The notes beneath the pieces are model-generated. The model worked only from the letters and a program-made list of their open reading frames with translations, ran no database searches and was not told the DNA's origin. Source: GCA-016699975 sp964515255 (lineage in GTDB: Bacteria > Patescibacteriota > Minisyncoccia > Moranbacterales > UBA1568). Taken from it: 28,294 nt of DNA. The position numbers and the translations under genes are program-made. This document shows, piece after piece, positions 22,034 to 28,294 of this stretch (position 1 is the stretch's first letter; every line of letters begins with the position of its first letter). The stretch is from contig CAZETL010000004.1 of NCBI GenBank assembly GCA_964515255.1, positions 1 to 28,294 on the forward strand, written 5' to 3'.

Positions 22034-23758
22034 CTACCCGAAGGTAAAAGCGTAGAGTTCCACATTATCATCGAGGAACTCCAACTTCAAAATATGATGC
22101 CCCGATTCGGGAAGGCGAATCAACCGATATAGTCGATCCCCGTGAATCGTAACTATTCCATCATGAACATCTGCACCAGAATACTGAGACTGGTTATCGA
22201 CACTCACCCGAACCTGCGCCGCCGCGCCGTTCCGAGACCGCATCACGAGAAATACTTCCTTGGATTCGAAATCGAGTTGAAGTGCAGCGCCTCGACTCGG
22301 ATGAGCGTATTCGCTCGTCACGGTCCATTCGCCTGAATAGGCCACGCTGTTCTTCGGAAGACGCTCCGGGGATGCGTAAAGAGTCGCCTGATCCCGGACG
22401 ATTCTTTCCGGAGAAGAGAACCTCTCCAAGCGTCCGTACCCGAGATATGTCTCGGGAGTCCGCACATCGAGCGTGTACTCCGGATTGTCGACGTCCTGGC
22501 CAACATCTTTCGCTCCAGCTTCAGCCAAGAGATACTGGATCACCCGTTCGCTCTCATCGTAAGCTCCCTCGCCAAAATGGGTAAAGCGGATATATCCGTC
22601 CCTATCAATGAAATATTTTGCCGGCCAGTAGTGGTTGTCGTAAGCCCGCCACGTCGCAAAATTATTATCCTGCATCACTGGGTATTTCAAACCGAAATCG
22701 GCAATAGCTTCCCTTACATTTGCTTCATCTTTCTCGAACTCGAATTCCGGCGCGTGCACACCGATAATAACCAACCCCTTATCCGCATACTTCTCGTTCC
22801 ATCGTTTCAGATAAGGCAGCGTTCTCTGACAGTTGATGCACGAATAAGTCCAGAAATCGACGATGACAACTTTCCCTCGCAGGCCACTGAGAGTAAGCGG
22901 TTTACTATTAATCCAAGCTCCTCCGGAAATAAGCTCAGGCGCAACCGATCGACGCGACAAGAAATCCGTCGGCTTGCCAATAAGGTTTGATTCCGGATCC
23001 TTCCCGCTCAGGCGAGCCAACTCTTCGCGAATAGAATCTCTCTCTTCGAATCTGGTAAGTCCGATTCCATATCGTGGAAAAGTGTTCACAATATACGTTT
23101 GAAATCTCCTATCAAGATTCACGGAAAGGGCAACGGCAATCAGGACCATAACAATTCCAAATCCCCTCTGAATACGCGCCGTATTCCGCAAAAGCCATGG
23201 AACGCGATGGAGCAACTCCCTTCCTCCCCATATGATGAGAAGCATCGGAATGGCTGTCCCACTCGCGTAAGCAAGCGTAATAAAGAAAGCGACTAGCGTC
23301 ACGCTCCCGGTAAGCGCAAGGGAGATAACCGAAGCGAGAATCGGCCCCACGCACGGAGTCCATAAAAGCCCAAGCGACAGCCCGACAAAAAATCCCGAAC
23401 CAAAACCGCTTCGACCGGAGAAACGAGGAACAAGTCCCGAAAATCTCGAAAAAAGCTGCTCCAAAAATATCTGGAATCGCGGCACGAGAAGAGAGATGCC
23501 GAAAAGTCCGACCACCGCTATAGCCACCAATCGCAGAGAGTCGGCGGCAATCCCGAGAAGCGAAACGATACTCGAAAGAAAAAGCGTAAAAAGCGTAAAG
23601 CTCGCAATAAACCCGACTACTACACCAATTGGCCGGGATTTTCCGACACTCTCCCCGCCCAAACTTGAAGAAAGAATGAGCGGGAGAACCGGGAGAATGC
23701 AGGGCGAAAGCACCGTTACGACACCCGCAAGAAATGCGAAGAAAATAAGAAGAGACAT
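22034..23758 (-). CDS. DipZ-type CcdA-thioredoxin fusion (cytochrome c biogenesis/thiol redox)
   Basis: This 574-aa protein has three parts. Residues 1-220 are a CcdA-like membrane domain of about six segments with its redox cysteines in LSPCILP (Cys20) and WTPCVGP (Cys136). Residues about 260-425 are a TlpA-like thioredoxin domain with the WTYSCINCQR active site (Cys307 and Cys310) and the PAKYFIDRDG strand. Residues about 435-574 are a beta-rich C-terminal domain of unknown role, as found in DipZ proteins. The family carries electrons from cytoplasmic thioredoxin across the membrane to reduce thiols outside. Its start is one base after the stop of the upstream thioredoxin-like gene, so the two are made together. 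No c-type cytochrome is visible in the window, and the target may be disulfide repair. Confidence 0.9.
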   Translation of the reverse strand: MSLLIFFAFLAGVVTVLSPCILPVLPLILSSSLGGESVGKSRPIGVVVGFIASFTLFTLFLSSIVSLLGIAADSLRLVAIAVVGLFGISLLVPRFQIFLEQLFSRFSGLVPRFSGRSGFGSGFFVGLSLGLLWTPCVGPILASVISLALTGSVTLVAFFITLAYASGTAIPMLLIIWGGRELLHRVPWLLRNTARIQRGFGIVMVLIAVALSVNLDRRFQTYIVNTFPRYGIGLTRFEERDSIREELARLSGKDPESNLIGKPTDFLSRRSVAPELISGGAWINSKPLTLSGLRGKVVIVDFWTYSCINCQRTLPYLKRWNEKYADKGLVIIGVHAPEFEFEKDEANVREAIADFGLKYPVMQDNNFATWRAYDNHYWPAKYFIDRDGYIRFTHFGEGAYDESERVIQYLLAEAGAKDVGQDVDNPEYTLDVRTPETYLGYGRLERFSSPERIVRDQATLYASPERLPKNSVAYSGEWTVTSEYAHPSRGAALQLDFESKEVFLVMRSRNGAAAQVRVSVDNQSQYSGADVHDGIVTIHGDRLYRLIRLPESGHHILKLEFLDDNVELYAFTFG

Positions 23759-23759
23759 A

Positions 23760-24260
23760 TCACTTGATATTTTTTACAAGCTCTGAAATTTTTCCGCCAT
23801 TCCACTTAGTAATCGCTGCGCCATCACCGTCAATCTGGACGAAGCTGTGCTGATAGGTCACCCCGTACCGAACTGCCAAATCTTTTTCTGCTTGATCAGT
23901 ATCCGAATCATTGTAGTTCACGCGAACAATGGTAACTCCGCTCGGAATCTGATCCGTGTGTTCGCGGAAATCCGCATTGGCCGCTCCGCAAAACGGACAC
24001 CAGTTTGCATAGAAGAAAAGAATCCGTTTGGAGCTTTTACTCCCTTCCAATACATCGGGCCCGTATTCCACGTACGCCCCCTTCGGCATCATCGCAGCTT
24101 GTTCCGCTTCGTCCCCTTCCATTTCAGGCTCCTCCGCCTGTTCCATGGCAACACCTTTCTCTTTCGCCATCTTCGGCGCGTTACCCACTCGACCAGAGAA
24201 CCACCAAATTCCACCGATAATGGCGACGCCACCGGCAGCAATCACAAGAAACTTATTCAT
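23760..24260 (-). CDS. membrane-anchored thioredoxin-like protein
   Basis: This 166-aa protein has an N-terminal membrane anchor (residues 3-20) and an acidic, Met/Glu-rich linker (about 30-60). The thioredoxin fold follows, with FFYANWCPFCGAAN (Cys88 and Cys91). The position that normally carries the cis-proline opposite the active site reads YQHSF, so the proline is missing, which usually alters substrate handling. It is co-translated with the DipZ-type gene (stop and next ATG one base apart). It is probably its extracytoplasmic redox partner, receiving or delivering electrons outside the membrane. Confidence 0.87.
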   Translation of the reverse strand: MNKFLVIAAGGVAIIGGIWWFSGRVGNAPKMAKEKGVAMEQAEEPEMEGDEAEQAAMMPKGAYVEYGPDVLEGSKSSKRILFFYANWCPFCGAANADFREHTDQIPSGVTIVRVNYNDSDTDQAEKDLAVRYGVTYQHSFVQIDGDGAAITKWNGGKISELVKNIK

Positions 24261-24314
24261 AAAATTCCCATAAAATGATTAAAACTTTTCAAACTCGAAA
24301 GAGACCGAATCAGC

Positions 24315-24686
24315 CTAGCGCCATCGGCCCGCATACCAACGACCAGTAATCTTAGCAAGAACCATTGCGGCCAAGGTGGCGGGAAGCCAAAGATCAATCG
24401 ATTGGGTGAACGACTGCAAAACCGTGCCGACAAGGAGCAAGCTTCCGGCTATCGTGGAAGCAAGTCTCGAGCCGATATACCGATGCAGTCGTTCCCGTTC
24501 ATCCTCGACGTTTTCCCTCCAGAGAAACATCGCAAATATCGAAAAACAGGCAACAATGAGCCCGAGAAGCGTCATATGAAACGAGTCAGTCATCCAAAAA
24601 CCAAGTGGATTGACAAACCACACAAGCAAAGCCACCAACACTAACGCCACGGAAGTCTCCGAGAAAATCTTGGACAAAAATTTCAT
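24315..24686 (-). CDS. small membrane protein paired with an Xre regulator (DUF2178-like)
   Basis: This 123-aa protein has about four membrane segments (near residues 10-30, 36-56, 76-93 and 98-110). A charged loop between the second and third reads WRENVEDERERLHRYIGSRLA. The layout, and the ATGA overlap with the Xre-type regulator gene before it, match the common pairs of a short HTH regulator with a DUF2178-like membrane protein. Its function is unknown; the pairing suggests the membrane protein senses a signal or is the controlled product. The thioredoxin-like gene follows after 54 bases with no terminator, so the pair may lead that operon. Confidence 0.72.
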   Translation of the reverse strand: MKFLSKIFSETSVALVLVALLVWFVNPLGFWMTDSFHMTLLGLIVACFSIFAMFLWRENVEDERERLHRYIGSRLASTIAGSLLLVGTVLQSFTQSIDLWLPATLAAMVLAKITGRWYAGRWR

Positions 24687-24889
24687 ATCTTTATCTTAAA
24701 AATCTTCTCCACTGGAACTTTGAAAAATTGCGAAATCTTGAGCGCAAGCAAAACAGATGGAACATAATTTCCTTTCTCGAGAGCAATAATCGTTTGGCGA
24801 GTCACCCCAACCGCACCGGCCAAAATTTCCTGAGTACATCCCTTTTGCTTCCGAAATAGTTCTATGGAATTTCGAACCGTTGCAGCCAT
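24683..24889 (-). CDS. small Xre-family HTH transcriptional regulator
   Basis: This 68-aa protein is almost entirely one helix-turn-helix: RNSIELFRKQKGCTQEILAGAVGVTRQTIIALEKGNYVPSVLLALKISQFFKVPVEKIF. The pattern T-Q-x3-A-x2-V-G-V-T-R-Q-T-I is typical of small Xre/Cro regulators (YozG/ImmR-like). There is no sensor domain. An inverted repeat (24897-24912) and a good promoter (24919-24946) lie just upstream, so autorepression is likely. Its stop overlaps the start of the membrane partner gene in ATGA. Confidence 0.92.
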   Translation of the reverse strand: MAATVRNSIELFRKQKGCTQEILAGAVGVTRQTIIALEKGNYVPSVLLALKISQFFKVPVEKIFKIKI

Positions 24890-24896
24890 AGCAAAG

Positions 24897-24912
24897 GTAA
24901 AGTTTACTTTAC
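24897..24912. promoter_or_regulatory. probable Xre operator
   Basis: GTAAAG (24897-24902) and CTTTAC (24907-24912) are perfect inverted half-sites with a 4-base spacer. They lie between the predicted transcription start and the ATG of the Xre gene, a classic autorepressor position. Confidence 0.6.
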
Positions 24913-24918
24913 ATTCCG

Positions 24919-24946
24919 ATTATACAAAGGATGCACACGACGTCAA
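24919..24946 (-). promoter_or_regulatory. promoter of the Xre operon
   Basis: On the minus strand TTGACG (24941-24946) is followed after 16 bases by a perfect TATAAT (24919-24924). Transcription should start at the operator repeat next to the Xre gene. Confidence 0.78.
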
Positions 24947-25005
24947 GTCGGCTTTACATAACAATCGCTGCAAAACAAAAAAACGCCCAGACGAAATCGA
25001 TCTTT

Positions 25006-25092
25006 CTATCGCCAGCGAGAAGCGATGAACCAAGCAAGAATTCCACCGGCAAAGAAAAAGAGCGTCATACTCAGCGCAGAAATTTTTTCCAT
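25006..25092 (-). CDS. 28-aa membrane microprotein
   Basis: This short frame reads MEKISALSMTLFFFAGGILA then WFIASRWR and stop. It forms one membrane helix (about residues 7-23) with a basic C-terminus that would stay in the cytoplasm or at the interface. Support comes from one of the strongest ribosome binding sites in the window, GGAGGTGA, eight bases before the ATG. The ATG is the only start in this short frame, and the ending SRWR is typical of stop-transfer tails. A run of seven T follows downstream on the minus strand, though the preceding stem is weak. I do not recognise it; it may be a small accessory subunit or membrane regulator. Confidence 0.55.
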   Translation of the reverse strand: MEKISALSMTLFFFAGGILAWFIASRWR

Positions 25093-25148
25093 TCGAATCT
25101 TCACCTCCCACCGAATGCTCCGATGACCAATAACCTGCCAAGATCGTC

Positions 25149-25168
25149 TTCTCAGCTCGAGCTGAGAA
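25149..25168. repeat. perfect 20-bp palindrome
   Basis: TTCTCAGCTC followed by its exact reverse complement GAGCTGAGAA, with no spacer. It lies three bases after the stop of the YdjM-type gene and about 57 bases before the microprotein start. As a cruciform it lacks a loop and has no T run, so a dimeric protein site or a poor terminator are both possible. Confidence 0.6.
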
Positions 25169-25170
25169 CG

Positions 25171-25572
25171 CTACTGTGTTTCGTCGAGAACTACAAACTT
25201 TCGATCCTGCCAAGAGAGGGATTTTCTTGAAAATGGATAAAACAGTTTAAGTTCTTGGGGATAATTCTCCGATTTCTCCGAAAAAAGGTCGTGAGTAAGG
25301 TGCAGAAGAGTGCAAACCAAAAGAAGCACTCCAAGGTAGACTGAGAAAAGAGAGCAAATTCCGCCAAGGAGCATGTACAAGAACGGAAAATGCACAAACC
25401 AATGCGTTGCCAAATTTCTCTGTTTTCGCAATAAAACATACGGGACAAAATCAATATCCGGCAGTAAAGAAAAAAGCAGCGCGAGAAAAAGGTAACTGAG
25501 CCGAAAAGGCTCCTCAAAGAAAAGAGAGATCCCTACGTAGGAAAAAATGCCAATACAAAGATCGTAAATCAT
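25171..25572 (-). CDS. YdjM-type membrane-bound metal-dependent hydrolase (PF04307-like)
   Basis: The protein is about 133 aa from ATG 25572 (MIYDLCIGIFSYVG) with about four hydrophobic segments. The family signature is visible: LLPDIDFVPYV with the Asp pair, RNLATHWFVHFP with the THxxxH-like motif, and LLHLTHDLFS with a further His-Asp. These residues are thought to bind metal in the YdjM/LexA-regulated inner-membrane hydrolase family, whose substrate is unknown. The frame is open to a GTG at 25713, but that adds a polar segment without a ribosome binding site. A start at ATG 25620 cannot be excluded. Confidence 0.7.
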   Translation of the reverse strand: MIYDLCIGIFSYVGISLFFEEPFRLSYLFLALLFSLLPDIDFVPYVLLRKQRNLATHWFVHFPFLYMLLGGICSLFSVYLGVLLLVCTLLHLTHDLFSEKSENYPQELKLFYPFSRKSLSWQDRKFVVLDETQ

Positions 25573-25830
25573 ATTTCCCGCGTACCTATTCTGACTCCAC
25601 CCCAATAACAAGGGCCGCATCCAACAAAACTTCCCATTCGCTAAAATAGAAATAGACTCTAGTCTCCACAAGATCCTTCCATACTTTTGAACATCCTTAA
25701 CTGATCCCTCCACCGAGGCATCGCGCCCACATGGCTTCCCTGGACTTCACTCGTCCGAAATCCAAAAAGAAAGCCTAAGCAAAACATCATGCTAGCGAAT
25801 CGCTGCCAGAAAAACCTCGAGAGCAACTTT

Positions 25831-26409
25831 TCAAACTTTCTTCCCCACAGAAGGAAAAAGCCAGGGTTTGAACATTCTCGTCACAGCCGGCATGACGCAA
25901 TAGGTCATAAGAACGACGAGGACAGTCGTGAGGACAAGACCTCTGAGGGGGATAGGTGCGCCGGGAATAATGCTCGCAATAAGAGGGTTTAAGAAAAGCG
26001 ACAATGGATAGATCGCAGCGATCGTCACTATTGCCATCTTGTATCGTGGCGGCGTAAAAACAGGGGCATTCGGAAGCGTAAACCAATATTCAAGCCCGGT
26101 AATTTGTCGCACGCGCGGCGCTCCCTCAGTCATTCGCTCCACCTTTGCAAGCCATTCAGCCCTAATAGCAGAGGTTTCCCATGCGCGAAGATGAAGCGCG
26201 GTGTCGAAGCGAAATACGAGCACATACTCATCGCCGCCCGTGTCGGCAGGAGAAAGAAGCGTCATGCCCTCATGTCCCTCAAACTTAGCGGCCTCCGCGA
26301 CGACGCCATCGACCCACTCTTCAAAGTCGGATTCAAAACCAGGCCTAATGCGCCTTGATACCACTACCGTGACAGCCGGACTCTCGCTTTTGTTACCGCG
26401 AGACTGCAT
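25831..26409 (-). CDS. ABM-domain protein fused to membrane helices
   Basis: This 192-aa protein has an N-terminal antibiotic-biosynthesis-monooxygenase (ABM) fold. Residues about 10-110 include VVVSRRIRPGFESDFEEWV, EGHEGMTLLSP and EYVLVFRFDTALHLRAWETS. Two membrane segments follow (about 125-145 and 157-175). ABM folds are small ferredoxin-like dimers acting as cofactor-free monooxygenases or simple ligand-binding units. The membrane-fused form is a known but uncharacterised architecture. It starts five bases after the end of the upstream 177-aa gene, so the two form an operon. The ribosome binding site is weak. Enzymatic activity should not be assumed. Confidence 0.83.
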   Translation of the reverse strand: MQSRGNKSESPAVTVVVSRRIRPGFESDFEEWVDGVVAEAAKFEGHEGMTLLSPADTGGDEYVLVFRFDTALHLRAWETSAIRAEWLAKVERMTEGAPRVRQITGLEYWFTLPNAPVFTPPRYKMAIVTIAAIYPLSLFLNPLIASIIPGAPIPLRGLVLTTVLVVLMTYCVMPAVTRMFKPWLFPSVGKKV

Positions 26410-26414
26410 ATGTA

Positions 26415-26948
26415 TTACCGTCTTACGACAGGATTTTTGGTAAGCGATTTCGGACGGAGTTCGACAGAGCCCATATTGTTGTCCGCAGGCCGTTCGCCGA
26501 GATAGAGTTTGCTGCCGTCCAACTTTACGAGATCGTATTCCATACCGTACTCTCCAACCGGCCTAAAGAACATGCATCCCGTCTGACTCACATCCTGAGA
26601 ATCGCCAATCTTCCAATTTCCGTGGCCAGACTTCGACTCGTTGAACATCGCGACGAGCGGCTCGATAAAAGGCGTCATGGTAACCTTCTCGAAACTGAAA
26701 TCAGCCTCCACTGCTTCCGTTGCGGCAATCGATTCTTTCCCCAACGAGTACTTCCCTTCAACGGTTGCTTCAAAAAGCTTTACGGATTGCGCGGGATCCC
26801 CGTACGCAGTCAAAAGAAGCTTCCAGTTTGAGCCGCTAAAAGTAAAATCCCGAATAAGGTACGCCATTGATCCATCGGGATTTTGCAAAGGCTCCGCGCT
26901 TGGACTGACGAATCGACCCTCGAGCATTTGTTGTGATATTTGCGTCAT
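26415..26948 (-). CDS. hypothetical protein (177 aa), possibly APCDD1-like
   Basis: I recognise this only loosely. It is a soluble, beta-rich protein without signal peptide or membrane segment. It has SQQMLEGRFVSPSAEPL near the start, then SMAYLIRDFTFSGSNWKLLLTAYGDP, FEATVEGKYSLGKESI, GCMFFRPVGEYGMEYDLVKLDGSKLYLGERPADN and a polar tail. The pattern of strands with trailing charges resembles a lipocalin-like barrel and the bacterial proteins annotated as APCDD1-related, but this is tentative. It is the first gene of the operon with the ABM-membrane protein. AGGA a few bases before the ATG is an acceptable ribosome binding site. Confidence 0.72.
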   Translation of the reverse strand: MTQISQQMLEGRFVSPSAEPLQNPDGSMAYLIRDFTFSGSNWKLLLTAYGDPAQSVKLFEATVEGKYSLGKESIAATEAVEADFSFEKVTMTPFIEPLVAMFNESKSGHGNWKIGDSQDVSQTGCMFFRPVGEYGMEYDLVKLDGSKLYLGERPADNNMGSVELRPKSLTKNPVVRR

Positions 26949-26960
26949 ACATCCTAAGTT

Positions 26961-27018
26961 ATATATCTTAAAACTACCGATGTATTAGTATACATCACTC
27001 TACGAATAGAAGATATAT
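26961..27018. promoter_or_regulatory. nested inverted repeats upstream of the 177-aa/ABM operon
   Basis: An outer 9-base pair of repeats, ATATATCTT (26961-26969) and AAGATATAT (27010-27018), encloses an inner pair, GATGTAT (26979-26985) and ATACATC (26990-26996). The set lies just upstream of the ATG at 26948. No convincing -35/-10 pair was found here. It may form a leader structure or a two-site operator. Confidence 0.45.
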
Positions 27019-27312
27019 CCACATATCGATAAACATCTTCTCGTTGTAGAAATTTTTCCATTCAGAATCAGCTTCATTTTCAACGGAGACATTCTTACTC
27101 CGCAATTCATCACATGTGGCATGTCAATTCGAATTCCATCCTAGGTAACGAAAAATATGGCTTTTATCTTTATTAGCCATATTTTAACTGCTCCGCCTGC
27201 TGAACAGTATTAGAACCTCTATACAGGAGGATAAGGAGTCAAAGTTTTACTACTTCGGACTGAAGAAGTTTATGGAACAAGGTGCGTAGAGTTTACCCCA
27301 TCACACTCTACA
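27019..27312. other. gene-free intergenic stretch
   Basis: No convincing coding frame, RNA gene or promoter was found. It contains the hairpin terminator at 27152-27185 and a second stem (GTAGAGT, 27286-27292, with ACTCTAC, 27305-27311) directly behind the Nudix stop. The second stem has no T run. Confidence 0.6.
27152..27185 (-). terminator. intrinsic terminator after the Nudix gene
   Basis: AAAATATGGCT (27152-27162) and AGCCATATTTT (27175-27185) form a perfect 11-bp stem with a 12-base A/T-rich loop. On the minus strand it ends in five T residues. It sits about 130 bases after the Nudix stop and could work weakly in both directions. Confidence 0.65.
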
Positions 27313-27720
27313 CTATTCTTTCTCAAGCTCAGCATATCGAGCAATTTCTTCGTGGAGTGAAGAGACAGATTCCATCTCGGAAAACTCTTTCGGCTCAATC
27401 CAAGCGTATTCGCTATGTTCGTCGCTCAACACCACCTCTCCGCCAAGATAATCACAAAGAAATGTGATACCAACTTTGAACTCTCCTGTATCTTTTCTGA
27501 AGGTAAAGACATTGAACGGGCTACTGACACTGACCGCGAGTCCAGTCTCTTCAGAAATTTCCCTGGAAAGAGCTTTTTGTGGCGATTCTTCTTTATCCAT
27601 CCCGCCACCTACTGTCTCCCAGACACCTGGTTTGTGGTCATCCTTGTCGCTTCGCTTCAAGACGAGAATTTTCCCATCCTCCCGCCTGATAATGCCCTTC
27701 ACCGCAAGATAATATTGCAT
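27313..27720 (-). CDS. Nudix hydrolase
   Basis: This 135-aa protein is a single Nudix domain. The Nudix box is complete: GGGMDKEESPQKALSREISEETGL fits GX5EX7REUXEEXGU, with the REISEE core binding divalent metal. A KRSDKDDHKPGVWETVGGG lead-in resembles MutT/NUDT-type enzymes that hydrolyse nucleoside diphosphate derivatives. The substrate cannot be told from sequence. It begins 30 bases after the Fic gene ends, so the two may be cotranscribed; its ribosome binding site is weak (AGGT). Confidence 0.93.
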   Translation of the reverse strand: MQYYLAVKGIIRREDGKILVLKRSDKDDHKPGVWETVGGGMDKEESPQKALSREISEETGLAVSVSSPFNVFTFRKDTGEFKVGITFLCDYLGGEVVLSDEHSEYAWIEPKEFSEMESVSSLHEEIARYAELEKE

Positions 27721-27750
27721 AATTTTGATACCTAGATAGCTTCAATAAAC

Positions 27751-28294
27751 CTAACTCAGCAAATCAAGAAATTGTGAGTTGTAGTAAATTTTCGCTTTTT
27801 TGTGCTTGAAACTCTCAAGGAATTTTTCAGCTATGAGGAGGTTCAAATATTTAGCCGACGTATTGTGGTGCACGCCAACTTTTTTCGACAACTGTTCCTG
27901 ATTGTAGAACGGATTGGCAAAAAGAAATTCTACCAAGTCTGCAGAATAAATCTTTGGCAATTTTTCTTTGATAGACTTCTTGTATTGTTCCTGTAAATCC
28001 CTGATTTTCTTGACCGTGATATGAGTCTCCGCAGCTTGGGATTCAACGGCATTCAGGATAAACAATATCCAGTCTTTCCAGTTCTCTTGACTTGTTACTT
28101 CTCTTAGTAATCGGTAGTATTCTGAGCGATTCTTGTTGATATATCCACTGATAAAAAGTATGGGAAGTTCCATTTTCTTAGCAAGAATAAGATAGAGAAC
28201 CATCAATATTCTCCCCGTGCGACCATTGCCATCATAGAATGGATGAATGGCTTCAAACTGATAATGCATGATGAACGCATCAACAAGTGGACTG
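27751..28294 (-). CDS. Fic-domain protein, N-terminus cut by the window edge
   Basis: The open frame continues past 28269 to the window edge (SPLVDAFI precedes the first ATG), so the start lies outside. It holds the complete Fic catalytic motif HPFYDGNGRTGR, with the base His and the anion-binding Asn/Gly/Arg. The C-terminal part has a winged-helix-like region (EQLSKKVGVHHNTSAKYLNLLIAEKFLE), typical of the common Fic-wHTH architecture. Fic enzymes transfer AMP or other phosphate-containing groups to protein Ser/Thr/Tyr. The autoinhibitory helix, if any, should be in the missing N-terminal part or in a separate antitoxin and is not visible. About 180 aa are present. Confidence 0.93.
   Translation of the reverse strand, partial: SPLVDAFIMHYQFEAIHPFYDGNGRTGRILMVLYLILAKKMELPILFISGYINKNRSEYYRLLREVTSQENWKDWILFILNAVESQAAETHITVKKIRDLQEQYKKSIKEKLPKIYSADLVEFLFANPFYNQEQLSKKVGVHHNTSAKYLNLLIAEKFLESFKHKKAKIYYNSQFLDLLS

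Noticed and set aside
24920..25213. 97-aa minus-strand frame over the microprotein region
   Set aside because: Cys/Ser-rich composition without a domain, crossing the Xre promoter; the 28-aa frame has the strong ribosome binding site.
27121..27145. Possible tRNA T-arm (TTCGAATTCC)
   Set aside because: No acceptor stem, anticodon stem or CCA context around it; it is simply an EcoRI-like palindrome in A/T-rich intergenic sequence.
1..28294. CRISPR arrays, insertion sequences, rRNA, phage genes
   Set aside because: No regularly spaced direct repeats, transposase motifs, terminal inverted repeats, rRNA segments or phage structural genes were seen.

Overview
This 28.3 kb window looks like bacterial chromosome, probably from the Candidate Phyla Radiation (Patescibacteria). 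That placement is an inference from the gene mix: a group 3b-type NiFe hydrogenase, MacAB-like exporter, tandem GH130 proteins, an Xre regulator paired with a small membrane protein, and many small unknown proteins. No rRNA, tRNA, CRISPR array, insertion sequence or phage module was seen. TGA acts as a normal stop, so the recoded Gracilibacteria-type code does not apply. Both ends cut genes: a hydrogenase small subunit on the left and a Fic protein on the right. The first 64 bases contain only A and C and look like a contig-end artefact.

Region 1 (1-5.5 kb) is a hydrogenase island. On the plus strand are the end of the small subunit, an MFS transporter that interrupts the usual subunit order, and the large subunit with both Ni-binding motifs and a long basic tail. 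A two-way terminator separates it from a convergent minus-strand operon encoding a DUF6390-like protein, the M52-type hydrogenase maturation protease and two small membrane proteins. Region 2 (5.2-5.9 kb) holds two small unknown genes with their own promoter and terminator.

Region 3 (5.97-13.03 kb, minus) is a probable five-gene operon: MacA-like adaptor, MacB-like ATPase and permease, and two double-length GH130-family proteins. This suggests that export and mannoside chemistry at the cell surface are linked. Region 4 (13.1-18.2 kb, minus) has an ABC-F ATPase, a DUF218 protein, an MgtA/MgtB-type Mg2+ P-type ATPase with a terminator-like hairpin directly before its start, and a 70-aa unknown.

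Region 5 (18.2-21.8 kb) has a cytidine-deaminase-like enzyme, a membrane-anchored thermonuclease-like protein, an anchored unknown protein behind a structured leader, and a processive-type GT2 glycosyltransferase with a near-consensus promoter. Region 6 (22.0-24.95 kb, minus) runs from an Xre regulator and its membrane partner into a thioredoxin-like protein and a DipZ-type CcdA/TlpA fusion, so it is an extracytoplasmic thiol-redox module. Region 7 (25.0-28.3 kb, minus) has a 28-aa membrane microprotein with an ideal ribosome binding site, a YdjM-type membrane hydrolase, a membrane-fused ABM-domain protein with an unknown partner, a Nudix hydrolase and the Fic protein.

All family calls come from reading motifs by eye, and no database search was run. 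Start codons are uncertain for several genes because many lack a clear Shine-Dalgarno sequence.
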